Shown: positions 1 to 7,502 of the stretch, one piece after another
How positions within the stretch are numbered: the stretch's first letter is position 1
How the letters are laid out: every line of letters begins with the position of its first letter
Notes under the pieces: generated by a model
Databases searched by the model: none
Seen by the model: the letters and a program-made list of their open reading frames with translations, nothing else
What the model was told of the DNA's origin: nothing
Position numbers and translations under genes: made by a program
NCBI GenBank assembly: GCA_031430015.1
Contig: JANPAR010000312.1
Coordinates: forward strand, 1 to 37,314
Direction: 5' to 3'
DNA length: 37,314 nucleotides
From: CANJDH01 sp031430015
GTDB taxonomy: Bacteria > Pseudomonadota > Gammaproteobacteria > Burkholderiales > JAEUOS01

Positions 1-314
1 GTCAGTGCCGTCAGGGCGCCAATCAACACCAGAAAGGTCGCCGGGGAAATGCCAGGCGTGCGAGCCAGCTCGGCGGCAATCAGCAGAGACAAGGTAATTT
101 TTGGCCCACTCAACTGGCCGCGAATTCCGGTCAGCCAACACGCCAAAAAGCTCGCGCCGAGGGCTCCTATCAGCGCGCTCTGTACCGCCAGCGGAAACAG
201 GGCGCGGTCCAGCGGCGCGACCACCACCAACGCGCACGCCAGCACCCCTGGCAACGCCAGCATGGCCGTCAGCGTACCGCCCGCAAATTCTTTCCCCCAC
301 GCGATGCGCCCCAT
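1..314 (-). CDS. SulP-like anion permease, N-terminal part (runs off left edge)
   Basis: The first ~104 residues of a membrane protein; the rest lies outside the window. The start is ATG at 314, with GGGGAG 11 bases upstream. The reading shows hydrophobic stretches at about residues 10-35 and 40-60, then G-I-R-G-Q-L-S-G-P followed by another hydrophobic helix. The short R-x-Q-x-S-G-P turn between helices resembles the early part of SulP-family sulfate, bicarbonate or dicarboxylate transporters, where S-G-P precedes transmembrane helix 3. Family assignment rests on this fragment only; another 10-14 helix permease remains possible. The mRNA leader carries (CAA)5. It lies 100 bases downstream of the hydrolase gene on the same strand and could be cotranscribed with it. 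Confidence 0.55.
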   Translation of the reverse strand, partial: MGRIAWGKEFAGGTLTAMLALPGVLACALVVVAPLDRALFPLAVQSALIGALGASFLACWLTGIRGQLSGPKITLSLLIAAELARTPGISPATFLVLIGALTAL

Positions 315-414
315 TTTGTCGTTTGCTCCCCAATACTTTGTTGTTGTTGTTGTGTCTTTTACCGGACGTGTCGCCCTTGAACGAGCCCACACTGCCGGTC
401 TGAGCGCGGATGCC

Positions 415-1299
415 TTAGCCGAAAAATACTTCTAGTTCTGTATACAACAATTCGGGTACTTGCTCCGGAATATAGTGGCCACTTGGAAACGCGCTCCCAC
501 TAACGTTCTCTGCGTATTCTTTCCAGATCGACAGCGCATTGAAGCAACGCTCGATCACGCCCTCCGCTCCCCAATATACCTGCAACGGGCATTTTACTTT
601 GCCCCCCGCAGCGCGCGTTTCGCGGTCGTGTTCAAGGTCGATGCCCGCGGCTGCACGGTAGTCTTCGCACATCGCGTGAATGGTGCCAGGCAGTTTTGCG
701 CAACGCACATACTCGGCGAAGGCTTCTGGCGCGAAGGTGGCGAGCCCCTTGTCACCGCGGCTCATTACACTGCGCAGGTAAAACTCGGGATCGCGACCCA
801 GCACAGTCTCAGGCAAGGGCGCTGGCTGAATCAGAAAGAACCAGTGCCAGTAGGCGCGCGCGAACGCCATCGTCGTCTGCTCGTACATCGGCAACGTGGG
901 CGCGATGTCGAGGAACACCGCTTTCTCGACGGCATCAGGGTGATCGAGACAAAGACGGTGCGCCACGCGCGCGCCGCGGTCGTGCGCACACAGTAAAAAC
1001 TGCTTGAAGCCCAGCGCCTGCATGACCTCCACCTGGTCCTGCGCCATCACACGTTTGGAATAGTTCGCATGATCGGGCAGGCCGGCAGGTTTGGCACTAT
1101 CGCCGTAGCCGCGCAAATCGGCTGCCACCACATAAAAGTTTTCTGCAAGCTTGGGCGCGATGTGATGCCAGATCACGTGGGTCTGTGGATGGCCGTGCAG
1201 CAACAGCAACGCACGCCCGGCGCGATTGCCGCCATGGACTGCGTGGATGGTGGTGCCATTGACGGTGAAATCCTGGGTGGTGAAGCCGGGGAAGAACAT
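415..1299 (-). CDS. alpha/beta hydrolase, fluoroacetate/haloacetate dehalogenase-like
   Basis: 294 residues, a full-length alpha/beta hydrolase fold. It resembles the fluoroacetate dehalogenases (DehH1/FAcD), which hydrolyse the C-X bond of haloacetates through an Asp nucleophile. Visible equivalents of the known FAcD residues: H-G-H-P oxyanion loop at 35-38, nucleophile D107 in H-D-R-G-A-R with R108 and R111 for carboxylate binding, acid D131, halide-pocket H152-W153 and Y214, and catalytic H275. The region matching Trp185 of FAcD, which lines the active site, reads S-R-G-D and seems to lack the Trp, so the substrate may differ; an epoxide hydrolase-like or other C-X or ester activity is possible. 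No signal peptide, so cytoplasmic. It sits downstream of the RNase P RNA gene on the same strand. Confidence 0.8.
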   Translation of the reverse strand: MFFPGFTTQDFTVNGTTIHAVHGGNRAGRALLLLHGHPQTHVIWHHIAPKLAENFYVVAADLRGYGDSAKPAGLPDHANYSKRVMAQDQVEVMQALGFKQFLLCAHDRGARVAHRLCLDHPDAVEKAVFLDIAPTLPMYEQTTMAFARAYWHWFFLIQPAPLPETVLGRDPEFYLRSVMSRGDKGLATFAPEAFAEYVRCAKLPGTIHAMCEDYRAAAGIDLEHDRETRAAGGKVKCPLQVYWGAEGVIERCFNALSIWKEYAENVSGSAFPSGHYIPEQVPELLYTELEVFFG

Positions 1300-1333
1300 G
1301 GGTCATCCGTGAGCAGATGTTGAATTGAAAATG

Positions 1334-1660
1334 GAAGACAAGCCTGTAAGCGGGGTTCTGTTACGGAAACCCCTCCCTTGCGGGCAAGGCTTCTATGACG
1401 GTCATTCCTCTAGGCCATGCGTTGCCACATGGCTCAAGCCACCTACCCGCACACTCCGCGAGCCGCATCAACGTGTGCCTATTTGGTGTTGCACCGGATA
1501 GAGGTTGCCGCGTTTCACTCCGGACTAAACCGGCTCGTCTCTGTGGCCCTGGTCGTCATCTCGCGATGCCCGGCTGTTAGCCGGTACCCTGCTCTGTGGT
1601 GCCCCGACTTTCCTCGAAGGCTCAGTAAACTGAGTCCGCGCGACCGTCCGGCTCGTCTTC
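1334..1660 (-). ncRNA. rnpB: RNase P RNA (bacterial class A)
   Basis: The catalytic RNA of ribonuclease P, which trims 5' leaders from pre-tRNAs. On the minus strand the universally conserved 5' element G-A-G-G-A-A-A-G-T-C lies near 1612-1621, followed by the CAGGGTRCC box. The middle holds GGTGCAACACCAAATAGGC, and the 3' part has ATGACCGTCATAG and the conserved ACAGAACCCCGCTTA. The ends were set by helix P1: GAAGACGAGCC at the 5' end pairs with GGCTTGTCTTC at the 3' end. The length of about 327 nt fits a proteobacterial A-type RNA. A TAACAT hexamer about ten bases upstream could be the -10 box, but no good -35 was seen. No T-rich terminator is obvious at the 3' end. Confidence 0.96.
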
Positions 1661-1777
1661 CGGGTAGGATGTTAGCACCCGCCCTTTAGTAGCCGGTCGT
1701 CAGTACCCTATTTACTCACGCCGACGTGACCTTCCGCATTAACCAGCCACCGTCGCCCCTCCATCCCGAGACCTGCC

Positions 1778-2551
1778 ATGCGCACCTCTGCCTTGTTCCT
1801 GTTGACCCTTTGCGCCCTGCTGCTTGCGAGCACGGCCCACACTCAGGATTACGAACGCGAAAAGCGCTGGGCCGCCGAAGTAGTGCCCGCCATCGTGGTG
1901 GGCGACGCGGTGCAGATCAAGGCATCGTCGGGACGCGAGTTTCTTGCGCTCTATACGGAAGGCAAGGCGGGAGCCGCCGCCGCTGCGGCCAAACCGGCGC
2001 TGGTGCTCGTGCATGGTGTCGGTGTCAATCCCGACTTTGGTCTGATCGGCAATTTGCGCGCACGACTTTCCGACCTGGGCTATCCCACCCTCTCGATCCA
2101 GATGCCGGTGGCGTCGAAAGAGGCCACGGTCGATGACTACTACCCGAAGCTGTTCCCCGACGCCGCCGACCGCATGGTGCGTGCGGCCGACTGGCTGCGT
2201 GCCAAGGGCCATGCCAAACAAGTGCTGGTCAGCCATAGCATGGGCGCGTGGATGGCCAACGAGTACCTCGACAAACAGCACACCCAGACCCCGTTTCAGG
2301 CCTGGGTGGTGATGGGCCTGACGGGCGGCTATTCGTGGACCATGCGCCGCTACAAGTTTCCGGTGCTCGACGTCTACGGCGAGAAAGATCTGGAACCTGT
2401 GCTCAAAGCCGATAGCCGCCGCAAGGGCGCGCTTGATGCCAACAATGGTTCACGTCAGGTGCGCATCGCCGGAGCAGATCACCACTACGACAAGCGTGAG
2501 GCCGAACTTGCTGCGGCGATTGACGCGTTCTTGCGCGAGGTGATGAAGTAG
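1778..2551 (+). CDS. secreted alpha/beta hydrolase, DUF3530-like
   Basis: 257 residues. Residues 1-22 form a Sec signal peptide (M-R-T-S, then a leucine/alanine core, cleavage near Thr22), so the protein is probably periplasmic. The mature part has an alpha/beta hydrolase layout: V-L-V-H-G at 76-80 for the oxyanion hole, nucleophile elbow S-H-S-M-G-A with S154, an acid candidate D204 in Y-G-E-K-D, and a histidine candidate H235 or H236 in A-D-H-H-Y-D. Small DUF3530/DLH-like hydrolases match this pattern; the substrate is unknown. It is convergent with the next gene and diverges from rnpB across a gap of about 117 bases. No strong ribosome-binding site precedes the ATG. Confidence 0.72.
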   Translation: MRTSALFLLTLCALLLASTAHTQDYEREKRWAAEVVPAIVVGDAVQIKASSGREFLALYTEGKAGAAAAAAKPALVLVHGVGVNPDFGLIGNLRARLSDLGYPTLSIQMPVASKEATVDDYYPKLFPDAADRMVRAADWLRAKGHAKQVLVSHSMGAWMANEYLDKQHTQTPFQAWVVMGLTGGYSWTMRRYKFPVLDVYGEKDLEPVLKADSRRKGALDANNGSRQVRIAGADHHYDKREAELAAAIDAFLREVMK

Positions 2552-2594
2552 GGGTGGGCGTAACCGGCCTACGCGGCCTACCCGCTGTACCAGT

Positions 2595-2626
2595 GGTCAG
2601 GCAAGGTCAGGCAAAGGTCAGCCAAA
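2595..2626. repeat. short tandem repeat, three units of 10-11 bases
   Basis: Three near-identical units: GGTCAGGCAA, GGTCAGGCAAA and GGTCAGCCAAA. They lie between two convergent genes and run into the last codons and stop of the minus-strand glyoxalase-fold gene. Probably a slippage product; no function is implied. Confidence 0.8.
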
Positions 2627-3475
2627 CACCAGCGCCACCCCGTGCGCGGCAGAAGCATCAATCGCGCATGAGCCATCGGCCAATTTTCGTGGCGCAAAGC
2701 CACCCTCGCGCAGCACGCGATAGGCGACCTGCCGGTCACGTACATGGATGAACAGCGCCGCCACGCGCGGCCCGGTGATACGTTGCGGCAAATCAACGCC
2801 CGCAAGCCGCGCCTGCAAGGCCGCACGCGTACACACCGCAATCGGTGCGCCCTTGGTATCGATCTTGAGACCTTCGGCAATCGGCTCCGGCCACCTGCCG
2901 AACAATTTGGCGTAGACCCCCGCAACATAGGCCACGTTATCGGAGACGATGGCGACGGCCGCAATGCCGGTCGCGCCATTCGGGTGCTTCTGCAATTCGG
3001 GCAGCCACACCAACTCGCGGGTGAAGTGCTGGCAGATGAAAATCTGCGCGCCTGGCGTGGTGTATTTCGATATGTTAGTCAGCGCAAACTCCGCTGTTCC
3101 GGTGCGGCTGCCATGCTTCACCTTGCGCGACAATTCCAGCGGGCGGCTTGGGTCAAAGCCCTTGGTGTGCAACGATTTATAGGCCGCGTTGATGTCAGTG
3201 CCGCCCAGCGCCAGCCCTGCCAAGCCTTCAGATTGCTGCAAAAATTCGTGGAAATACGCCTGCGTCGGGTTTGATTCGGGCACGGTCAACAGCTCGACAT
3301 AATCCTTTTCAAACAAGATGTTATGGTTTGACGAGCCGGTCGAATGATCACCGCGCGGGGCCAGCTTGAAGCCCATTTTGGCGTAATCAGCGCGCGCAAC
3401 GTCGAGGTCACGCACAGCGATGACGGCGTGGTCCAGCCCGGATATACCCGGTGTGGGAGGCAACGGCAACGGCAT
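2618..3475 (-). CDS. VOC/glyoxalase-fold protein (Glyoxalase_3 type)
   Basis: 285 residues. The N-terminal half is a vicinal-oxygen-chelate module: G-L-D-H-A-V-I-A-V at 13-21 with candidate metal ligand H16, and Y-V-E-L-L around E61. The middle motif H-F-T-R-E-L-V-W-L-P followed by H-P-N-G-A is typical of the Glyoxalase_3 family, whose members are larger than simple glyoxalase I and mostly uncharacterised. The C-terminal part is a degenerate second module. No signal peptide. The start is ATG at 3475 (M-P-L-P-L-P); a later start would remove the first beta strand. Substrate and metal are unknown. It is downstream of a CoA-transferase gene but separated from it by a terminator-like hairpin, so it is probably expressed on its own. 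Confidence 0.75.
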   Translation of the reverse strand: MPLPLPPTPGISGLDHAVIAVRDLDVARADYAKMGFKLAPRGDHSTGSSNHNILFEKDYVELLTVPESNPTQAYFHEFLQQSEGLAGLALGGTDINAAYKSLHTKGFDPSRPLELSRKVKHGSRTGTAEFALTNISKYTTPGAQIFICQHFTRELVWLPELQKHPNGATGIAAVAIVSDNVAYVAGVYAKLFGRWPEPIAEGLKIDTKGAPIAVCTRAALQARLAGVDLPQRITGPRVAALFIHVRDRQVAYRVLREGGFAPRKLADGSCAIDASAAHGVALVFG

Positions 3476-3587
3476 GGCGTGGCTCTGTTAGAGGAATTGC
3501 TGCACCGCAAGGGCCGGTGCTGCCCACCGGTCGCCGCCCATTTGTGCGTCTGTGTGCAGTTGTTGCACCGCAATATCAGAAGGGCAG

Positions 3588-3613
3588 AAAAAAGGCCGAT
3601 CGAACCGGGCCTC
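3588..3613 (-). terminator. putative intrinsic terminator of the upstream CoA-transferase gene
   Basis: Read on the minus strand, AGGCC, a ten-base loop, GGCCT and then a T run. It lies about 80 bases past the CoA-transferase stop. The stem is only five or six pairs, so it may be weak. Confidence 0.5.
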
Positions 3614-3693
3614 AAGGTATAGCAGAAGCGCGCCGCGCGCAAGGTTTATGGCGATTTTTTCGCGGGCGAGTGCCGAATCAGCGCGGATGCACC

Positions 3694-4923
3694 CTATATC
3701 GCCGCGTCGCGTCTCAGCCGCGCCATCTCGTCCGTGCTCACACCCGCCGCACGCAAAATTGTCGCTGTATGTTGCCCGAGCGCAGGCACCGCATCCATGC
3801 GCGCTTCGAACGCGCTGTTTGCACCCGGCGGCAACAAGGCGGGCAGCGGCCCCGCCGACGACTCGACCGTGCGCCAACGCGCGCGTGCCTTCAATTGCGG
3901 ATGCGCCCACAGCGCGGCCATGTCGTTCATGCGCCCGTAGCCGATGCCGGCCACGTCGAGCCGCGCTTCAACTTGTGCGGCGGTGAGGGGCTGGAAAGCC
4001 GCTTCCACCAAGGCTTTCAGGGCATTGCGGTTGGCCGAGCGCTTGGAGACTGAATCAAAACGTGTATCTTTGGCGAGCGCCGTATCGTGCAGCGCCTTGT
4101 CACAAAACGCCGCCCACTCACGCTCGTTTTGCAGGCCGAGCACAACGGAGAGTCCGTCGCCGGCTTTGAACGGGCCGTAAGGATAAATCGTCGCGTGGCT
4201 GGCACCCGCACGCGGCGGTTGCGGCGCGCCTTCGTAAGCGTAGTAAAGCGGAAAACTCATCCACTCGGTAAGGGCTTCGAGCATCGAGACATCGATGTGC
4301 GAGCCGGTGCCGGTCTTGCCGCGCAACAGCAGCGCGTTGAGGATCGAGGTGTAGGCGTACATGCCGGCTGCGATGTCGGCCACCGAAATGCCGGCCTTGG
4401 CGGGTGCGTCCTCGCTGCCAGTGGTCGAGACAAAGCCGGCTTCGGACTGGATCAACAGGTCGTAGGCCTTTTTGTCGCGTTGCGGGCCATCCGCGCCGTA
4501 GCCCGAGATATCGCAGACGATCAGGCGCGGGAATTTTTCTTTCAGCGCGTTGTAGGACAAGCCCATGCGCGCGGTCGCACCGGGGGCGAGGTTCTGGATC
4601 AGCACATCGGCGCCGGCCAGCAGCTTGTCGAGAATCGGCGCGGCCAGTGCGTGCTTGAGGTCGAGGGTGAGGCTCTCTTTGGAGCGGTTGGTCCAGACGA
4701 AGTGCGACGCCAGACCATTGACGCGGGTGTCGTAGCCGCGCGCAAAGTCTCCCACCTTGGGGCGCTCGATTTTGATCACGCGTGCGCCCATGTCGGCGAG
4801 CTGGCGTGTGGCGAACGGCGCAGCGATGGCGTGTTCGAGGGATACGACGGTGATGCCGTCCAAGGGACGAACAGCGGGACGAACAGTGGGTCGAACAGCG
4901 GGTCGATCTGTTGGGCTTGTCAT
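3694..4923 (-). CDS. CaiB/BaiF class III CoA-transferase
   Basis: 409 residues. These enzymes move CoA between carboxylic acids through an aspartyl-CoA thioester. The core starts at L-D-G-I-T-V-V-S-L-E (21-30) and contains Q-L-A-D-M-G-A-R-V-I-K-I-E-R-P. The nucleophile is probably D183 in V-A-D-I-A-A-G-M, in the position of Asp169 of formyl-CoA transferase. G-K-T-G-T-G-S-H-I-D-V-S-M-L-E-A follows at 202-217, as usual. The first 20 residues are an unusual R-P-A/T-V repeat coded by a 12-base tandem repeat; a TTG at codon 21 would give the usual family start, so the true start is uncertain. The gene diverges from a Bug protein gene. Acyl substrate unknown. Confidence 0.9.
   Translation of the reverse strand: MTSPTDRPAVRPTVRPAVRPLDGITVVSLEHAIAAPFATRQLADMGARVIKIERPKVGDFARGYDTRVNGLASHFVWTNRSKESLTLDLKHALAAPILDKLLAGADVLIQNLAPGATARMGLSYNALKEKFPRLIVCDISGYGADGPQRDKKAYDLLIQSEAGFVSTTGSEDAPAKAGISVADIAAGMYAYTSILNALLLRGKTGTGSHIDVSMLEALTEWMSFPLYYAYEGAPQPPRAGASHATIYPYGPFKAGDGLSVVLGLQNEREWAAFCDKALHDTALAKDTRFDSVSKRSANRNALKALVEAAFQPLTAAQVEARLDVAGIGYGRMNDMAALWAHPQLKARARWRTVESSAGPLPALLPPGANSAFEARMDAVPALGQHTATILRAAGVSTDEMARLRRDAAI
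4864..4911. repeat. 12-base tandem repeat in the CoA-transferase N-terminus
   Basis: Four 12-base units, the last one diverged, of the form GGGWCGAACAGY. On the minus strand they code for repeated R-P-A/T-V at the start of the CoA-transferase. Confidence 0.85.
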
Positions 4924-5096
4924 GGCACATGCACAGGTGAAATAGACGTTGCCATTTTAAGGGCCGCGTCACTGTGTGCCGTGCGTTCGGCAATAGAATC
5001 CAACTTTCACCGCGCACGCGGCATCGATACCCCGCTTCGCGCGCGAGCACCCCGTCCACTGCCGCACGTCACGTCATTGCCCAACAGGACTTTCTC

Positions 5097-6083
5097 ATGA
5101 ACCTCTTCGCGCAACCAGTACTTTGCCGCTTCGCATCAGCCTGCGCCGCCGTGCTCGCACTAGCCACCACGCCGGCTGCCGCCCAGCCGTACCCCAACAA
5201 ACCAGTACGCGTGATCGTCACCTTCCCGCCGGGCGGCACGCCGGACATTTATGGCCGCATCCTGTCGCAGGAGCTCGGCACACTGTGGAAGCAATCGGTC
5301 ATCGTCGAGAACAAGACCGGTGCCAGCGGCACCATCGGCACCGACTTTGTCGCCAAGGCCGCGCCCGACGGCTACACGCTGCTGTTTGCCGCGGATGCCT
5401 CGATCACCATCGCGCCCAACCTCGTGCGCAATATTCCCTACAACCCGCTGCGCGACCTCACGCCGATAGCGAATGCCGTGGCCGGCCCCTTCGTGCTGCT
5501 GGCGCATCCAGGCTTTGCCGCCAACGACATGAAGGAGTTCATCGCGCTCGCCAAATCACAGCCGGGCAAGATCAGCTATGCCTCGTCCGGCCCCGGCGGG
5601 CAGCAGCATCTGTCGATGGAAACGGTACGCCACATGTCCGGCATCGACGTCGCGCACATCCCCTACAAGGGCTTTGGCCAAGGCTTGGGTGATGTGATGG
5701 CGGGCCACGTGCCGCTGATCTTCGGTGGCATCACCGCATCGATTCAACTGACCAAGAGCGGCAAGGTAAAGGCGCTCGGCGTCACCAGCGCCAAGCGCTC
5801 GCAGGCATTGCCGCAGGTGGCGGCGATTGCCGAGACCCTGCCGGGTTTTCGCATCGAAGCCTGGTACGGTTTCATGGGACCGCCCGGCATGCCGCGCGAC
5901 GTCGTCGCCAGGATCAACGCCGACGTCGCCACCATCGTCAAGCGGCCTGATTTTCAAAAGCGTCTGGTCGATGATGCCCTCGATCCCGCTTTGGGCACAC
6001 CGGAAGAATTCGCCGCGCAGATCAACACCGACCTTGCGAGCTGGGCCAGGCTCATCAAGGCGGTCAACGTCAAGGTGGACTAG
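5097..6083 (+). CDS. Bug/TctC-family periplasmic solute-binding protein
   Basis: 328 residues. Bug proteins bind carboxylates or other small anions in the periplasm and sometimes serve TctA/TctB transporters. A Sec signal peptide covers residues 1-29 with cleavage after P-A-A-A. The mature protein begins Q-P-Y-P-N-K-P-V-R-V-I-V and has the family's F-P-P-G-G-T-P-D loop, N-K-T-G-A-S-G, P-D-G-Y-T-L-L and H-I-P-Y-K-G with G-D-V-M-A-G-H. The start at 5097 puts the signal peptide in the right place, with an AGGAC site about eight bases upstream; a longer frame from 4974 has no leader character. The enoyl-CoA hydratase-like gene begins four bases after the stop, so both are surely cotranscribed. 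No TctA/TctB genes are near. Ligand unknown. Confidence 0.92.
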   Translation: MNLFAQPVLCRFASACAAVLALATTPAAAQPYPNKPVRVIVTFPPGGTPDIYGRILSQELGTLWKQSVIVENKTGASGTIGTDFVAKAAPDGYTLLFAADASITIAPNLVRNIPYNPLRDLTPIANAVAGPFVLLAHPGFAANDMKEFIALAKSQPGKISYASSGPGGQQHLSMETVRHMSGIDVAHIPYKGFGQGLGDVMAGHVPLIFGGITASIQLTKSGKVKALGVTSAKRSQALPQVAAIAETLPGFRIEAWYGFMGPPGMPRDVVARINADVATIVKRPDFQKRLVDDALDPALGTPEEFAAQINTDLASWARLIKAVNVKVD

Positions 6084-6087
6084 CCTC

Positions 6088-6855
6088 ATGCTCGACTACA
6101 CCATCCGCGACCACGTCGCTGAAATCCTCATCAACAACCCTCCGGTCAACGCGCTTGATGATGTGTTGATGGATCAATTGCTGACGCTGCTGCAACGCGC
6201 CGGCGCGGACGACACGGTGCGTGCCGTCATCATCAGCAGTGCGCTGCCGGGGCGTTTTTGCGGCGGGCTGGATCTGGGCGCGTTTCTGCGCAGCCCGCTG
6301 CCCGAGGCGCGTGCGACCGTCAACCGCCTCTACTCACAGTTGTGCGACATCCAGTTCAATCTGGGTAAGCCCTCGATTGCGGCGATTGCCGGTGCGGCGC
6401 GCGGTGGCGGCATGTCACTGGCGATTTCGTGCGACATGATCGTCGCCGCCGACACTGCCACCTTTGGCTATCCGGAGCTTGACATCGGCCTGTTGCCGGC
6501 GATTCATTACACCCACTTGCCGCGACTCGTCGGGCGTTATCGCGCGTTCGATTTGCTGTTCACTGGCCGCACCTTTGGCGCTGAAGAGGCGCGCTCACTC
6601 GGGTTAGTGAGCCGCATCGCACCCGAGGCCGGCCTGCTCGATGAAGCACGCAGGCTCGCGCAAACACTGGCGGCGAAATCACCGCAACTGATGCGCATGG
6701 GCCGCGAAGCCTTCATGCAGGCGATTGACTCCAACTACCGCAGCGGTGTGGCCGGTGCGGTGAACCTGATCGCCGCAGCACTCGGCACTGAGGATTCGAA
6801 AGAAGGCCTGACCGCGTTTGTGGAGAAGCGCAAGCCGGTTTGGAAGAAGCCTTAG
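6088..6855 (+). CDS. enoyl-CoA hydratase/isomerase (crotonase) family protein
   Basis: 255 residues, a complete crotonase-fold protein. The first oxyanion-hole strand is F-C-G-G-L-D-L-G (57-64) and the second is G-A-A-R-G-G-G-M-S-L-A (102-112). E130 in Y-P-E-L-D-I-G-L-L-P matches catalytic Glu164 of rat mitochondrial hydratase, but the position of Glu144 is S110, so it is not a standard two-glutamate hydratase. It could be an isomerase, a hydrolase or a lyase acting on CoA thioesters. The ATG at 6088 begins M-L-D-Y-T-I-R-D-H-V and is four bases behind the Bug gene. Together with the neighbouring CoA-transferases and MaoC protein it suggests degradation of an organic acid taken up by the Bug system. 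Confidence 0.88.
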   Translation: MLDYTIRDHVAEILINNPPVNALDDVLMDQLLTLLQRAGADDTVRAVIISSALPGRFCGGLDLGAFLRSPLPEARATVNRLYSQLCDIQFNLGKPSIAAIAGAARGGGMSLAISCDMIVAADTATFGYPELDIGLLPAIHYTHLPRLVGRYRAFDLLFTGRTFGAEEARSLGLVSRIAPEAGLLDEARRLAQTLAAKSPQLMRMGREAFMQAIDSNYRSGVAGAVNLIAAALGTEDSKEGLTAFVEKRKPVWKKP

Positions 6856-6879
6856 CCGCAGCAAGCGGGCGCTCCGCGC

Positions 6880-7368
6880 TCAAGCTGCCGGCCGCTTCAT
6901 CAGCAGATATTTCTGCATGCCTTCCATCACCAGTTCGCCGCGCTGATTGTGCACGGTGGAGCGCATCGTCAACACGCCGGTGCTGCGGTTGGGCACGAGT
7001 TCGGCAATTTCCAGCGCGCAGTAGAGCGTGTCGCCCACGAACACTTTCCCGAGAAAGCGGCTGCTCTGCTCGATGAAACCCTTGAGCGAGTCTTCCACCA
7101 TGTGCGGAAACATGCCCGCGCCAGGGCAGGTTTGCGCGACCACCTGAAAGCCATGCGCGAGCATGTGCGGCATGCCGTGGGCGCGGCAGTATTCGACGTC
7201 GTAATGCACCGGGTGGTTGTCGCCGCTGGCAAGCGAAAACGCCGCGAACAGCGCGTCGGTCATGGTGCGTGAAGGCAGCACGAAGCGCTCGCCGACTTTG
7301 AAATCATCGAAATAGCGCGTCTCGCACAGGCGATGGTTGCGCGGGTCGAACGTGGGGTCTGCTTGCAT
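6880..7368 (-). CDS. MaoC-family (R)-hydratase-like protein
   Basis: 162 residues forming one hot-dog fold. Family hallmarks are Y-F-D-D-F-K-V-G-E-R-F (19-29) and the hydratase motif A-S-G-D-N-H-P-V-H (47-55), with D50 and H55 as the catalytic pair that adds water to trans-2-enoyl-CoA or a related dicarboxylyl-CoA. The middle A-H-G-F region and the strand F-L-G-K-V-F-V-G-D-T are typical of single-domain MaoC proteins such as mesaconyl-CoA hydratase relatives. No signal peptide. It ends 24 bases from the convergent crotonase gene and follows the second CoA-transferase on the same strand with a 134-base gap. That spacing makes a shared CoA-thioester pathway plausible. Confidence 0.87.
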   Translation of the reverse strand: MQADPTFDPRNHRLCETRYFDDFKVGERFVLPSRTMTDALFAAFSLASGDNHPVHYDVEYCRAHGMPHMLAHGFQVVAQTCPGAGMFPHMVEDSLKGFIEQSSRFLGKVFVGDTLYCALEIAELVPNRSTGVLTMRSTVHNQRGELVMEGMQKYLLMKRPAA

Positions 7369-7502
7369 GAAAAGGGATTCCCTGAAAAGTTATTCGATCA
7401 AAAGCGTTGGTGCGGGCTATTGATAGGCCGATTGTTCAGTAAAGTAACTCCCACCAATGGTTGTACGGCAGCGGCAGGTTGATTGAGGGTTGCCGATTCA
7501 CC

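Noticed and set aside
49..435. Plus-strand gene at the left edge
   Set aside because: The minus strand gives a membrane protein with a ribosome site and family-like motifs; the plus-strand product is low in recognisable structure.
1395..1689. Small proteins on the plus strand over 1395-1689
   Set aside because: This is the antisense of the RNase P RNA gene.
3994..4009. REP element inside the CoA-transferase gene
   Set aside because: The 16 bases code for the family-typical L-V-E-A-A-F, so codon use explains this copy; only the two intergenic copies are kept as repeats.
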